From Quadrisphaera sp. RL12-1S (GTDB taxonomy: Bacteria; Actinomycetota; Actinomycetes; Actinomycetales; Quadrisphaeraceae), in assembly GCF_014270065.1 (NCBI RefSeq), contig NZ_JACNME010000001.1, forward strand, positions 434,001 to 498,000: a stretch of DNA of 64,000 bases. Reading direction: 5' to 3'. Below are positions 55,478 through 64,000 of this stretch, piece after piece (the stretch's first letter is position 1; each line of letters starts with the position of its first letter). The notes below the pieces were generated by a model that searched no databases, was not told where the DNA came from, and saw only the letters and a program-made list of their open reading frames with translations. The translations under genes were made by a program, and so were the position numbers.

Positions 55478-56911
55478 TCAGCCCAGCGACCAGCGGGCGC
55501 CGTCGGCCGAGTCCTGGACCACCACGCCGGCCCGGGACAGCAGGTCCCGGATGGCGTCCGCGGTGACGAAGTCCTTCTCGGCGCGGGCCCGGGCCCGGGC
55601 GTCGAGCTGGGCCTGGACGAGGACGTCCAGCGCGGACGCCTGGGCGCTGCCGGCGGCGCCGGAGGCCCCGGACCAGTGCGGGTCGAGCGGGTCGACGCCG
55701 AGGGTGCGCACGATCGCGGTGACGTCGTTGGCGGCCGCGACGGCGAACTGCTCGCGGCCGGCGTCCAGGGCGACGTTGCCGGCGCGCACGGTGTCGTGCA
55801 GGACCGCCAGCGCGCCGGGGACGTTGAGGTCGTCGTCCATGGCGGCCGCGAACGCCGGGGGGATGCGCAGGGCCGGGGAGGGCCCGCGGCCCGCGGCGTA
55901 GGCCTGCACCACGGGCTGCACGCGCCGCAGGAACGTCTCCACGCGGCCGATCGCGGCCTCGGCCTCCGCCAGGGACGTGGCGGAGTGCTCCAGGTTGGAC
56001 CGGTAGTGCGCCGAGCCCAGGTAGTACCGCAGCGCCAGCGGCGTGGTGGTCTCCAGCACCGTGGAGACCTGCAGGGAGTTGCCGAGCGACTTGCTCATCT
56101 TCTCCCCGCCCTGGGTGACCCAGCCGTTGTGCAGCCAGCACGAGGCGAAGCCGAGGCCGGCGGCGCGGCTCTGCGCCTGCTCGTTCTCGTGGTGGGGGAA
56201 GCGCAGGTCCAGACCGCCGGCGTGGATGTCGAAGGCGTCGCCGAGGTAGCGGCGGGCCATCGCCGAGCACTCCAGGTGCCAGCCGGGGCGGCCGCGGCCG
56301 AAGGGGGTCGGCCACGAGGCGGTGGCGGGCTCGCCGGGCTTGGAGCCCTTCCAGAGGGCGAAGTCGCGCGGGTCGCGCTTGCCGCGGGGGTCGGCGTCCT
56401 CGGCGGGGGCGACGTCGTCGAGCCTGACGTGCGTCAGCGCGCCGTACTCGGCGAACGACCTGACGTCGAAGTAGACGTCACCGGAGCCGTCGGGGGCGGC
56501 GTACGCGTGGCCCCGCTCGACCAGCAGCTCCATGAGCTCGACCATCTCGGGCACGTGCCCGGTGGCGCGGGGCTCGTAGGTGGGCCGGCGCACGCCCACG
56601 GCGTCGTAGGCGGCGCTGAAGGCCTGCTCGTGGGTGTACGCCCACGCCCACCAGGGGCGCCCGGCGTCAGCGGCCTTGGTGAGGATCTTGTCGTCGATGT
56701 CGGTGACGTTCCGCACGAAGGTGACGTCGAGGCCGTGGCCGGCCTCGAGCCAGCGGGCGAGCACGTCGAAGGCGACGCCCGAGCGCAGGTGCCCGATGTG
56801 CGGCGGCGCCTGCACGGTGGCGCCGCAGAGGTAGATGGAGGCCGCTCCGTCGCGCAGGGGGACGAAGTCGCGCACGGCGGCGGCCTCGGTGTCGTACAGG
56901 CGGAGTGGCAC
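55478..56911 (-). CDS. cysS: Cysteinyl-tRNA synthetase
   Basis: 477 residues. Class I motifs: [11 protein letters not shown] (HIGH) and EKMSKSLGN (KMSKS). Zinc ligands are Cys in YLCGATV, Cys in LECSAMA, and His in FPHHENE. The C-terminal helical domain ends [19 protein letters not shown]. It charges tRNA-Cys. The ligase MshC is a close relative, but the full C-terminal domain and synteny favour CysS. TAGCCT exactly six bases before the GTG at 56911 suggests a leaderless message with its own promoter. Confidence 0.95.
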   Translation of the reverse strand: MPLRLYDTEAAAVRDFVPLRDGAASIYLCGATVQAPPHIGHLRSGVAFDVLARWLEAGHGLDVTFVRNVTDIDDKILTKAADAGRPWWAWAYTHEQAFSAAYDAVGVRRPTYEPRATGHVPEMVELMELLVERGHAYAAPDGSGDVYFDVRSFAEYGALTHVRLDDVAPAEDADPRGKRDPRDFALWKGSKPGEPATASWPTPFGRGRPGWHLECSAMARRYLGDAFDIHAGGLDLRFPHHENEQAQSRAAGLGFASCWLHNGWVTQGGEKMSKSLGNSLQVSTVLETTTPLALRYYLGSAHYRSNLEHSATSLAEAEAAIGRVETFLRRVQPVVQAYAAGRGPSPALRIPPAFAAAMDDDLNVPGALAVLHDTVRAGNVALDAGREQFAVAAANDVTAIVRTLGVDPLDPHWSGASGAAGSAQASALDVLVQAQLDARARARAEKDFVTADAIRDLLSRAGVVVQDSADGARWSLG

Positions 56912-56917
56912 CCCACC

Positions 56918-56923
56918 AGGCTA
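56918..56923 (-). promoter_or_regulatory. -10 element for leaderless cysS
   Basis: TAGCCT on the minus strand, six bases before the GTG at 56911. Confidence 0.6.
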
Positions 56924-56935
56924 TCGGCGCAGACG

Positions 56936-56981
56936 GACGGCCCCGTCCAGCGCTGCGGGGTGCAGGCCGGCCGGGGCCGTC
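56936..56981 (-). terminator. Terminator of the peptidase-permease operon
   Basis: GACGGCCCCG (56936-56945) pairs with CGGGGCCGTC (56972-56981) around a 26-base interior that can fold further. It lies just after the permease stop and ahead of the cysS -10. Confidence 0.65.
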
Positions 56982-56991
56982 GGGGGGGGTG

Positions 56992-58416
56992 TCAGCGGGC
57001 GGCGTGCTCCGGGGCCACCTCGATGCCGCTGCGCCCGCGGGCGCGCTGCACCAGCAGGACGACGACGCCGACCGCCAGCCAGCACAGGCCACCGATCTGG
57101 GCGGTGCTGTCGGCGTTCACCAGCACGAAGCCGATGACGAGGAACCCGACCACGGGGACGACGACGTGGAGCAGCACGTTGGAGCTGCGCCGGCGCACGG
57201 CGTAGTACGAGACCACCGAGACGTGCAGCAGCAGGAAGGCCGTCAGCGCGCCGAAGTTCACCAGCGAGCTGATGGCCACGATCCCCAGCTGGTTGAAGAC
57301 CAGGCCCAGGACGAGGGTCAGCCCACCCACGAGCAGGATGGCGCGACCGGGCACCTGGTTCCTGGGGTTGACGTGCGCCAGGAAGCCCGGCAGACGCCGG
57401 TCGCGCGCCATGGAGAACAGCAGGCGCGCCGTGGCCGACTGCGCCGCGACGGCGTTGGCGATGCCCACCGCCAGCACGTTCATCGCCAGGAAGGCCACCT
57501 GCCAGCCCCGGCCGGCCGCACCCTGGACGATGTTGAAGAACGCGTTGTCGGTCGCGTCACCCTCCGGGAACGAGGCGGTGTCCGGCACGAGCATGCCGGC
57601 GAGCCAGGTCTGGGTGACGAAGAGCAGCGCCACCACGACGAGGCCGAGGATCATCGCCTTCCCGGCGGACGAGCGCCCGCCGCGGCTCTCCTCCGACAGG
57701 GTGGCGATGCCGTCGAACCCGAGGAAGCTCAGCACCGCGATGGACAGCGCCGTCGCCAGCAGCGCCGGGCTGAACTCGGCGGCGTTGAACAGCGGTGTCG
57801 TCGTGAAGCGGGCACCGCCCGTGCCGCTGCTGATCGCCAGCACGGCGATGACCACGAAGGCCACGATGAACAGCAGCTCGGCGAGCAGGAAGATGCGGTT
57901 CACCACGGCGGTGAAGGAGATGCCGACGTAGTTGATCGTGGTGTTGACGACGAGGAAGACGACGATCCAGACCCAGCTGGGCACGCCCGGCACGATGCCC
58001 TTCATCGACACCGCGGCGATGACGTAGAGCAGGGTCGGCACCAGCAGGTAGTCGAGCAGGATCGTCCAGCCGGCGAGGAACCCCAGGTTGGGGTGCACAC
58101 CACGGCCGACGTAGGCGTAGACGGAGCCGGCCACCGGGAAGGCCCTGGACATCTGGGCGTAGGCGAGCGCCGTGAAGATCATGGCGACCAGACCGATGAT
58201 GTAGACGAGCGGCACCATGCCGGCCGCGGAGTTGTAGACACCCCCGTAGATGGCCCACGGCGCGATCGGCACCATGAAGACGAGCCCGTAGACGAGCAGG
58301 TCCGTGGTGCTCAGGGAGCGTCGCAGCTCCTGCTTGTAGCCGAGGTCGGCGAGGGCGGCCTCCCCCTCGCCGCCGCCGCCCGGCGGCGTCTGGCCGGTCT
58401 GGCTGGTGGTGCTCAC
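56992..58416 (-). CDS. APC-family amino acid permease
   Basis: 474 residues, about 12 helices. The first helix region TTDLLVYGLVFMVPIAPWAIYG and the sixth-helix segment SFLGFDGIATLSEESRGG are typical APC motifs (YjeH/PuuP-like branch). GTG at 58416 overlaps the proline iminopeptidase stop (GTGA). Coupling to a peptidase suggests uptake or recycling of amino acids released from proline peptides, which is inference. Confidence 0.9.
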   Translation of the reverse strand: MSTTSQTGQTPPGGGGEGEAALADLGYKQELRRSLSTTDLLVYGLVFMVPIAPWAIYGGVYNSAAGMVPLVYIIGLVAMIFTALAYAQMSRAFPVAGSVYAYVGRGVHPNLGFLAGWTILLDYLLVPTLLYVIAAVSMKGIVPGVPSWVWIVVFLVVNTTINYVGISFTAVVNRIFLLAELLFIVAFVVIAVLAISSGTGGARFTTTPLFNAAEFSPALLATALSIAVLSFLGFDGIATLSEESRGGRSSAGKAMILGLVVVALLFVTQTWLAGMLVPDTASFPEGDATDNAFFNIVQGAAGRGWQVAFLAMNVLAVGIANAVAAQSATARLLFSMARDRRLPGFLAHVNPRNQVPGRAILLVGGLTLVLGLVFNQLGIVAISSLVNFGALTAFLLLHVSVVSYYAVRRRSSNVLLHVVVPVVGFLVIGFVLVNADSTAQIGGLCWLAVGVVVLLVQRARGRSGIEVAPEHAAR

Positions 58417-59351
58417 TGCTGGTCTCCTCGGGGGTCGTGCTCGGCGATGAAGCCACCGACCACCTCGAGGAAGCTCGCGTGCTCCTCGACGTGCGGCATG
58501 TGGCTGGACTCGGGGAAGACGTGGCTGCGCACGTCGGGGATGCGCTCCACGAACGGCGCCCACGTGGCGGGCGTGGCCTCGTCGTGGGCGCCGGCCACCA
58601 CGAGGGTGGGGGCGGTGATGCCGGGCAGGCGGTCCTCGACGGTCCACCCGAGGTTGGAGCCGGTGATGGTGAACTCGCTGGGCCCGTTCATCGCGTGGTA
58701 GACGGTCGGCTCGGCGTCGATCTGCGCGAACGTGGCCGCGACCTCGGCCGGCAGCGGCTGCACGCGGCAGACGTGGCGGGCGTAGAAGACGTCGCTGGCG
58801 GCCTTGTAGTCCGGGTGCGCGTAGTCGCCGGCGGCCTCCAGGCGCAGCAGGTCCGAGCGGTGCGGCTCGGGCAGGGCGTCGATGAGCTCCTCCGCGGCCT
58901 GGCGCCAGGTGGCCATGGAGGCCGGGGAGTCGCAGATGGTCAGCGACTGGACGCGCTCGGGGTGGGCGAGGGCGAACTCGGGGCCGAGCATGCCTCCCCA
59001 CGACTGGCCCACCACGTGCACGCGGTCCAGGCCCAGGTGGTCCAGCAGCGAGACCAGCTCGTCCACGAAGAGCCGCACCGTCCAGGAGGCCGGGTCGGCC
59101 TCGGGCAGGTGGGTGCTGCGACCGCAGCCCAGCTGGTCGTAGTGGACGACGGCGCGGCCGCCGGTGGCGAGGTTGGCCATCGACAGCGTGTAGTCGTGCG
59201 CGGCGCCGGGACCCCCGTGCAGGACCACGACGGGCAGCGGGGCGCCGGCCTCGCCGGCGCCCGGCAGCCGGCCGGTGACCCGGTACCAGGTCTCGTGACC
59301 GCGGAAGGGCACCCGGCCCTCGAGGTCGGCGGGTGGGATGGCGTAGGGCAC
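58413..59351 (-). CDS. pip: Proline iminopeptidase (peptidase S33)
   Basis: 312 residues. Oxyanion HGGPGAAHDY, YDQLGCGRS, nucleophile elbow GQSWGGM with Ser, Asp in GAHDEATP and His in ESSHMPHVEE. These are diagnostic of the proline iminopeptidase / tricorn-factor F1 group, which releases N-terminal residues from short peptides. No signal peptide, so cytoplasmic. GTG at 59351 with a CGGAGACC ribosome site. First gene of a two-gene unit with the permease. Confidence 0.9.
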   Translation of the reverse strand: MPYAIPPADLEGRVPFRGHETWYRVTGRLPGAGEAGAPLPVVVLHGGPGAAHDYTLSMANLATGGRAVVHYDQLGCGRSTHLPEADPASWTVRLFVDELVSLLDHLGLDRVHVVGQSWGGMLGPEFALAHPERVQSLTICDSPASMATWRQAAEELIDALPEPHRSDLLRLEAAGDYAHPDYKAASDVFYARHVCRVQPLPAEVAATFAQIDAEPTVYHAMNGPSEFTITGSNLGWTVEDRLPGITAPTLVVAGAHDEATPATWAPFVERIPDVRSHVFPESSHMPHVEEHASFLEVVGGFIAEHDPRGDQQ

Positions 59352-59604
59352 TCGTGGTCTCCGTGGTGCTCGCAGGAGCCGCGGACAGGGTTCGTCGATG
59401 CGGTTCCGCGGACTGTAGGGCGCGACTGACCAGGAGCGGCACCACGACCCGCGAGGTCAGGCGCCTCCGGGCCGAACCTTTGCCGGTCCTTGACCCGCCT
59501 TTGCCGTCCGTTCACCCGAGGCTGGACCTCACACTGATGCATCAGTCCTCCGTCGAGGGCTGCCGCTGGTGGTGCGCCACTGCGGCGATCGCTACGGTCG
59601 CCCC
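59352..59604. promoter_or_regulatory. Divergent control region, pip / mscR
   Basis: Contains a perfect 14-bp palindrome, ACTGATGCATCAGT (59533-59546). It also holds two imperfect direct repeats beginning CCTTTGCCG at 59477 and 59498, 21 bases apart. TACGGT (59593-59598) lies six bases before the mscR ATG. No gene is supported. Confidence 0.6.
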
Positions 59605-60693
59605 ATGCCAAGCACCGTGAAGGGCGTCGTCGCCCTCAGCAAGGGAGCTCCCGTCGAGCTCGTCGACGTCGTCGTCCCCGACCCGGGCCCCTTCGAGGCC
59701 GTGGTCGACGTGCAGGCCTGCGGCGTCTGCCACACCGACCTGCACTACCGCGAGGGCGGCATCTCCGACGACTACCCCTTCCTGCTGGGCCACGAGGCCG
59801 CTGGCGTGGTCAGCGCCGTGGGCGAGGCCGTCACCGACGTCGCCGTGGGCGACTACGTGGTCCTGAACTGGCGCGCGGTCTGCGGCAGCTGCCGCGCCTG
59901 CCGCCGCGGCCGGCCCTGGTACTGCTTCGCCACCCACAACGCCGAGCAGAAGATGACCCTGGCCGACGGGACGCCCCTGTCCCCCGCGCTGGGCATCGGC
60001 GCCTTCGCCGAGAAGACGCTCGTGCACGCCGGGCAGTGCACCAAGGTCGACCCGGCCCTCCCGGCGTCCGCGGCCGGCCTGCTCGGCTGCGGGATCATGG
60101 CGGGCTTCGGGGCCGCTGTGAACACCGGCGCGGTGACCCGCGGCGACTCCGTGGCGGTCATCGGCTGCGGCGGCGTGGGTGACGCCGCCATCGCCGGCGC
60201 CAAGCTGGCGGGCGCCACCACCGTCATCGCCGTCGACGTCGACGACCGCAAGCTCGAGGTCGCGAAGCGCTTCGGCGCCACGCACACCGTCAACAGCCGG
60301 ACCGGCGGCGACGCCGTCGAGCAGATCCGGGCGCTGACCGGTGGGAACGGCGCCGACGTCGTCGTCGAGGCCGTGGGGCGCCCCGAGACCTACAAGCAGG
60401 CGTTCTACGCCCGCGACCTCGCCGGCACCGTGGTCCTCGTGGGCGTGCCGACGCCGCAGATGACGCTCGAGCTGCCCCTGCTCGACGTCTTCGGCCGCGG
60501 TGGTGCCCTGAAGTCCAGCTGGTACGGCGACTGCCTGCCCGAGCGCGACTTCCCGATGCTCGCCGCCCTCGCCCTGCAGGGCCGCTTCCCGCTGCAGGAC
60601 TTCGTCACCGAGACCGTGGGCCTGGGCGACGTCGAGGCCGCGTTCGCCGCCATGGGCCGCGGGGACGTGCTGCGGTCGGTGGTGGTGCTGTGA
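59605..60693 (+). CDS. mscR: S-(hydroxymethyl)mycothiol dehydrogenase
   Basis: 362 residues, class III zinc alcohol dehydrogenase fold. Catalytic zinc site [13 protein letters not shown] and GHEAAG; structural zinc cysteines in [18 protein letters not shown] loop [16 protein letters not shown] with VDVDDRK after it. It matches the mycothiol-dependent formaldehyde dehydrogenase type: it oxidises the formaldehyde-mycothiol adduct and can also act on nitrosomycothiol. The ATG at 59605 is preceded by TACGGT at six bases, so it is probably leaderless. Confidence 0.93.
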   Translation: MPSTVKGVVALSKGAPVELVDVVVPDPGPFEAVVDVQACGVCHTDLHYREGGISDDYPFLLGHEAAGVVSAVGEAVTDVAVGDYVVLNWRAVCGSCRACRRGRPWYCFATHNAEQKMTLADGTPLSPALGIGAFAEKTLVHAGQCTKVDPALPASAAGLLGCGIMAGFGAAVNTGAVTRGDSVAVIGCGGVGDAAIAGAKLAGATTVIAVDVDDRKLEVAKRFGATHTVNSRTGGDAVEQIRALTGGNGADVVVEAVGRPETYKQAFYARDLAGTVVLVGVPTPQMTLELPLLDVFGRGGALKSSWYGDCLPERDFPMLAALALQGRFPLQDFVTETVGLGDVEAAFAAMGRGDVLRSVVVL

Positions 60694-61346
60694 GCGCCCC
60701 CCAGCCCTCCACGACGGGCGGGCTGCGCCTGGACCGGAGCACCTCCGAGGGCACCTTCAGCCTCGACGGGCAGACCTTCGACGTCGAGAACAACGTGCTG
60801 GTGCTCGGGGACGACGCGGAGTGCCTCGTCGTCGACGCCCCGCACGACCTCGGTGCGATCGCCGAGGTCGTCGGGGACCGGCGCGTGGTGGCCGTCGTCT
60901 GCACCCACGCCCACGACGACCACGTGCGCCTGGCCCCCGCGGCCGGTGAGCGCTTCGCCGCACCGGTGCTGCTGCACCGCGACGACCTCGCCCTGTGGAC
61001 GCTGACGCACCCGGCGGCGGCTCCGACCGAGCTCCTCGAGGACGGGCAGGTCATCACCGTGGCCGGTGCCGAGGTGCACGTGCTGCACACGCCGGGCCAC
61101 TCCCCCGGCTCGGTCTGCCTCTACGTCCCCGCGCTGGAGACGGTGCTGACGGGCGACACGCTGTTCGCGGGCGGCCCCGGCGCCACGGGACGGTCCTTCA
61201 GCGACTTCCCGACGATCATCACCTCGATCCGCGAGCGGGTGCTCGCGCTGCCGCCGGGCACCACCGTGGTGCCCGGGCACGGCGCGACGACGACGGTCGG
61301 CGACGAGGCCCCGCACCTGCAGGAGTGGATCGACAGGGGCCACTGA
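60690..61346 (+). CDS. Metallo-beta-lactamase-fold hydrolase
   Basis: 218 residues. Metal motifs [27 protein letters not shown] and VPGHGATT are in order. Genes of this kind sit beside mscR in actinobacteria (Rv2259-Rv2260) and are thought to hydrolyse the S-formylmycothiol product, so formate release is likely. That step is inference. GTG overlaps the mscR stop (GTGA). Confidence 0.9.
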   Translation: MSAPQPSTTGGLRLDRSTSEGTFSLDGQTFDVENNVLVLGDDAECLVVDAPHDLGAIAEVVGDRRVVAVVCTHAHDDHVRLAPAAGERFAAPVLLHRDDLALWTLTHPAAAPTELLEDGQVITVAGAEVHVLHTPGHSPGSVCLYVPALETVLTGDTLFAGGPGATGRSFSDFPTIITSIRERVLALPPGTTVVPGHGATTTVGDEAPHLQEWIDRGH

Positions 61347-61347
61347 C

Positions 61348-61776
61348 GTGGCAGACGGTCGCGGGGCCGCTGGGCCCGCGGGGAGCGCCGGCGGCGCGGG
61401 CCTCGAGGTGCGCCTCGACCGCGCTGCCGGGGCGCCCGCACCGTGGCAGCAGGTGCACGACCAGGTGGTCGCCGCGGTCGACGACGGGCGGCTGGTCCCC
61501 GGTGACCGGCTCCCCACGGTGCGGGCGCTGGCCGAGGAGCTCGGCGTGGCCGCCGGCACCGTGGCGCGCGCCTACCGGGCGCTGGAGGCGTCCGACGTCG
61601 TGAGCACCGCGAGCCGAGCGGGAACCGTGGTGCGCGACCGCACCGCGCAGCGGGGTGACGCCGCAGCCCGCGCGGCGGCGGCGTCGCTGGCGCGCGAGTG
61701 CCTCGCGGCGGGTCTCGACGACGACGCCGCGCTGTCGCTCCTGCGCGGGGCCCTCGCGGCCGCCCGAGGCCGGTGA
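61348..61776 (+). CDS. GntR-type regulator, short YtrA/YhcF-like form
   Basis: 142 residues. The winged helix covers residues 35-95 (PWQQVHDQVVAAVDDGRLVP; AEELGVAAGTVARAYRALEA), followed only by a short helical tail, without an effector domain. Starting two bases after the hydrolase gene, it belongs to the mscR unit and may control it through the palindrome at 59533-59546. That link is inference. Confidence 0.85.
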   Translation: MADGRGAAGPAGSAGGAGLEVRLDRAAGAPAPWQQVHDQVVAAVDDGRLVPGDRLPTVRALAEELGVAAGTVARAYRALEASDVVSTASRAGTVVRDRTAQRGDAAARAAAASLARECLAAGLDDDAALSLLRGALAAARGR

Positions 61777-61782
61777 GGCCGG

Positions 61783-61814
61783 CCCCGGGCCCGGACCTCC
61801 GTCCGGGCCCGGGG
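61783..61814. terminator. Bidirectional terminator
   Basis: A perfect 14-bp stem (61783-61796 with 61801-61814) with a CTCC loop between the convergent GntR and ferritin-like genes. Confidence 0.85.
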
Positions 61815-61827
61815 GCTCGCCCGGTGC

Positions 61828-62781
61828 TCAGGTGGTGGTGAGGCGGGAGTCCTGGTTGTTCGTGCCGGCGGGGAAGAAGCCGCCCTTGCGGACGCCCTGC
61901 GCCGGGGTGAGGTAGGCGATGTTGTGCACCTGCTGCGGGGTGCGGCTGAAGGCGATGGCGTTGCCGTCGACGGGGGTGATGTTGATGCGCCCGCCGGCCT
62001 GGGAGACGCCCTGGTCGAGGTCGGTCTTGCCGTCGAGGGAGTCGCGGGCGTCGGAGATCTTGTTCGCGGCGTCGGCCAGGCCCTCGGTGTAGATGACGGT
62101 CCGCACCGCCCCCGCGTGGTACGCCTCCACGGCGAGGATGCCCGCGGCGGCGTCGAGGTAGGTCTTGCTGCTGATGAGCGGCGCGCCGCCCTTGTAGGCG
62201 GTGACGCCGACGTCCTCGAAGAGGAAGGCGCCCAGGAGGAAGCTCGTGTCGTCGGCGAAGGCGTCGAAGGTCTGGCCGTCCTTGATGAGGCCCGCCGCCT
62301 TCGCCGCCGCGGTGAACGCGCCGGTGAAGTCGATGGCAGGGCGGGCGACGGCGGCCCCGCCGAGAGCTCCGCGCAGGAACTTCACGTGCGCGATCTCGTC
62401 GTTGGCGATCTCCTCGGCGATGCCGCGCACCAGCTTGCTCTTGAACTGCACCTTGTGGCCGCCGTTGACGTCCCCGCGGTTCAGCTTGCCCGTGGTGAGG
62501 CCGTCGTCGAGGCCGCGGCCGTAGAACGCGCGGGAGTAGAACTCCGCCTCGAGGTACTCGAGGTTGAGGGCGAAGTTGAGGATCGCCCCGTCGCTGATGC
62601 CACCCGCTCCTCCACCCCCGCCCCCTGGCGTCGTGCCGTGCGCCGAGGCGGGGGCCGCGACAGCGGTGGTCCCGACGACGCCGAGGCCGACCACGCCGGC
62701 CGTGCGCAGGAAGGCGCGGCGGTCTGCGCCGCTCTCCGCGCTGCGCGAGATCATGTCCGTGACGAGCTGCTTGCCGAACAT
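61828..62781 (-). CDS. Tat-exported ferritin-like domain protein
   Basis: 317 residues. A twin-arginine signal, RRAFLRTAG at 21-29, leads into a hydrophobic stretch ending APASAHG, with probable cleavage near residue 48. The mature part is a Ferritin_2 domain: LEYLEAEFYSRAF, IAEEIANDEIAHVKFL and GILAVEAYHAGAVR supply the di-iron Glu/His ligands. Function outside the cell is unknown; relatives appear in desiccation-tolerant bacteria. Of ATGs at 62787 and 62781, the latter is chosen because the GAGGAG ribosome site abuts the first. Confidence 0.87.
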   Translation of the reverse strand: MFGKQLVTDMISRSAESGADRRAFLRTAGVVGLGVVGTTAVAAPASAHGTTPGGGGGGAGGISDGAILNFALNLEYLEAEFYSRAFYGRGLDDGLTTGKLNRGDVNGGHKVQFKSKLVRGIAEEIANDEIAHVKFLRGALGGAAVARPAIDFTGAFTAAAKAAGLIKDGQTFDAFADDTSFLLGAFLFEDVGVTAYKGGAPLISSKTYLDAAAGILAVEAYHAGAVRTVIYTEGLADAANKISDARDSLDGKTDLDQGVSQAGGRINITPVDGNAIAFSRTPQQVHNIAYLTPAQGVRKGGFFPAGTNNQDSRLTTT

Positions 62782-63096
62782 CGACATCTCCTCGGGTGCT
62801 GGCGAGGGTCGCCGTCGGCCCTCTCCCGCCACCCGTTCGGAGCAGCCGGGCCCCGGGATGGGAGCAGACCGGGACGAACCGCCCCTCTTCCGGCAGACCC
62901 CCTGGTGTGCTCCCAGACCGGGCGCACCCGTGGAGCGGGCCGCCGGAGCCCACCCCGCTGTTGCCCCCCGGTGGGGGGCGCGGAATGCTCGGAGGGTCGG
63001 CGCGCCCGCGCCGCTGCAGGTGGACGGGCGCGACGCACCTGACGGGCCGCCTGGCAGTCCCCGCTGCGGGCGGCGAGGAGCACGAGGAGGAGAACC
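62782..63096. promoter_or_regulatory. Divergent region, ferritin-like / SOD
   Basis: About 315 bases with no gene. A 7-bp G/C hairpin (62963-62979) lies in the middle, and AATGCT around 62984-62989 is a weak -10 for the SOD side. The ribosome site of SOD (GAGGAGGAGAACC) is at the right end. Confidence 0.4.
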
Positions 63097-63723
63097 GTGG
63101 CGGAGTACACGCTGCCCGACCTGCCCTACGACTACACCGCGCTCGAGCCGCACATCAGCGGCGCGATCATGCAGCTGCACCACGACAAGCACCACGCCAC
63201 CTACGTCGCCGGAGTCAACACCGCCCTGGAGCAGATGGCCGAGGCCCGCGAGAAGAACAGCTTCGGCTCCATCACCGGGCTGGAGAAGAACCTCGCCTTC
63301 AACCTCGGCGGGCACATCAACCACTCCATCTTCTGGCCCAACATGTCCCCCGACGGCGGCGACAAGCCCGTCGGAGACCTGGCCGCCGCCATCGACGAGT
63401 TCTTCGGCTCCTTCGACGGCTTCCGCGCCCACTTCACCGCCAACGCCCTCGGCATCCAGGGCTCGGGCTGGTCCATCCTCGCCTGGGACTCCGTCGGCTC
63501 CCGCCTGGTCATCGTCCAGCTGTACGACCAGCAGGGCAACGTCCCGGTCAGCCTGACCCCGGTGCTCATGCTCGACATGTGGGAGCACGCGTTCTACCTG
63601 GACTACAAGAACGTCAAGCCCGACTACGTCAAGGCCTGGTGGAACATCGTCAACTGGGCCGACGTCGCCGCCCGCTTCGAGGCCGCCCGGACCAAGACCT
63701 CCGGCCTGGTCGTCCCCGCCTGA
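63097..63723 (+). CDS. sodA: Superoxide dismutase (Fe/Mn)
   Basis: 208 residues. Metal ligands are in [11 protein letters not shown] (His), HINHSIFW (His76) and DMWEHAFY (Asp and His). [13 protein letters not shown] provides the second-sphere Gln. It destroys superoxide in the cytoplasm or at the cell surface. Metal preference cannot be fixed from sequence alone. Divergent from the ferritin-like gene, so the two may answer the same oxidative signal. GTG start with strong ribosome site. Confidence 0.96.
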   Translation: MAEYTLPDLPYDYTALEPHISGAIMQLHHDKHHATYVAGVNTALEQMAEAREKNSFGSITGLEKNLAFNLGGHINHSIFWPNMSPDGGDKPVGDLAAAIDEFFGSFDGFRAHFTANALGIQGSGWSILAWDSVGSRLVIVQLYDQQGNVPVSLTPVLMLDMWEHAFYLDYKNVKPDYVKAWWNIVNWADVAARFEAARTKTSGLVVPA

Positions 63724-63739
63724 CGCGCCACCCGCCCGT

Positions 63740-63786
63740 GACCATGGGCGTCCGCCACCCTGCGGGGGTGGTGGACGCCCATGGTC
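63740..63786. terminator. Bidirectional terminator between sodA and ispF
   Basis: A 20-bp stem (63740-63759 with 63767-63786) with one G-T wobble and a 7-base loop, 16 bases after the SOD stop and 10 bases before the ispF stop. Confidence 0.85.
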
Positions 63787-63796
63787 GCGCTGAGGG

Positions 63797-64000
63797 TCAG
63801 GCAGAGGACCCGACGGCGACCACGAGGGCCGTGGCGATGGCGGCGACGCCCTCGCCGCGCCCGGTGAGGCCCAGGGCGTCCGTCGTGGTGCCGGAGACCG
63901 ACACGGGGGCCCCGCAGGCCGCCGACAGGGCCGCCTCGGCCTCAGCGCGACGGCTGCCGATCTTGGGACGGTTGCCGACCACCTGGACGGCGACGTTGCC
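63797..64000 (-). CDS. ispF: 2-C-methyl-D-erythritol 2,4-cyclodiphosphate synthase, C-terminal part
   Basis: The last 67 residues only; the gene continues beyond 64000. Sequence [19 protein letters not shown], then the conserved [19 protein letters not shown], is diagnostic of IspF. This enzyme closes the cyclodiphosphate in the non-mevalonate isoprenoid pathway. In M. tuberculosis ispF is directly followed by cysS; here about 6.9 kb of other genes intervene. Confidence 0.93.
   Translation of the reverse strand, partial: GNVAVQVVGNRPKIGSRRAEAEAALSAACGAPVSVSGTTTDALGLTGRGEGVAAIATALVVAVGSSA

Overview
The window is chromosomal DNA from a very high-GC Actinomycetota bacterium. GTG starts dominate, genes are chained by 4-base GTGA stop/start overlaps, and the marker genes are actinobacterial: a WhiB4-type WhiB, BldG, an S-(hydroxymethyl)mycothiol dehydrogenase, RskA/SigK, and a Tad cluster beside a DUF1998 helicase. 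Gene order follows two reference neighbourhoods known from the literature: Streptomyces SCO3541-SCO3550 (holB, tmk, topA, hppA, apgA, bldG, helicase) and Mycobacterium tuberculosis Rv3644c-Rv3683 plus the ask-asd and cysS-rlmB-ispF groups. A Kineosporiaceae-like organism is possible but this is only a guess. No transposase, integrase, phage gene, CRISPR array or rRNA was seen.

Layout. 1-3.5 kb: the start of a sensor protein running off the left edge, then a hydantoin/nucleobase uptake group (GntR regulator, NCS1 transporter, Asp/Glu-hydantoin racemase). 3.6 kb: tRNA-Thr(CGT). 4-9 kb: lipoprotein peptidase, holB and an MFS-thymidylate kinase fusion in one overlapping minus-strand operon. 9.1-10.6 kb: anti-sigma/ECF sigma pair. 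10.7-19.9 kb: topA, PAP2 membrane protein, methyltransferase, H+-pyrophosphatase, anti-sigma-like protein and BldG. 20-28 kb: MrfA-like helicase convergent with a seven-gene Tad-type pilus/secretion cluster. 28-33 kb: acs, nhaA, holin-like membrane protein and an epoxide-hydrolase-like protein. 33-37 kb, minus strand: MarP protease, CoA Nudix, nth, Crp, RidA, DUF4177. 37-45.6 kb: two ArsA-like ATPases, whiB4, ponA2-like PBP, NupC, YqeY, metallophosphoesterase. 45.7 kb: tRNA-Pro(CGG). 46-50 kb: permease, asd, ask. 50-54.3 kb: DUF4032 kinase-like protein and a c-di-GMP synthesis/hydrolysis gene pair. 54.4-57 kb: rlmB-like SpoU and cysS. 57-63.8 kb: an accessory block (APC permease, proline iminopeptidase, mycothiol-dependent formaldehyde oxidation genes, GntR, Tat-exported ferritin-like protein, superoxide dismutase) lying between cysS and the ispF fragment at the right edge.

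Functional themes are DNA replication and repair (holB, tmk, topA, nth, helicase), envelope and surface (ponA2, MarP, Tad), stress and redox regulation (WhiB4, Crp, BldG, SigK/RskA, SOD, MscR) and amino-acid metabolism (ask-asd, permeases, peptidase). Eight genes carry a TANNNT hexamer exactly six bases before their start codon, the geometry of leaderless transcripts. Several long perfect hairpins separate convergent genes. The most unusual items are the MFS-kinase fusion, the GGDEF and GGDQF-EAL pair with look-alike membrane domains, the antisense overlap of the DUF4032 and GGDEF genes, the epoxide-hydrolase-like protein lacking its nucleophile, the compact Tad locus with a lysine-less CpaE, and palindromic operators before whiB4/ponA2 and mscR. 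I found no clearly undescribed multi-gene system.
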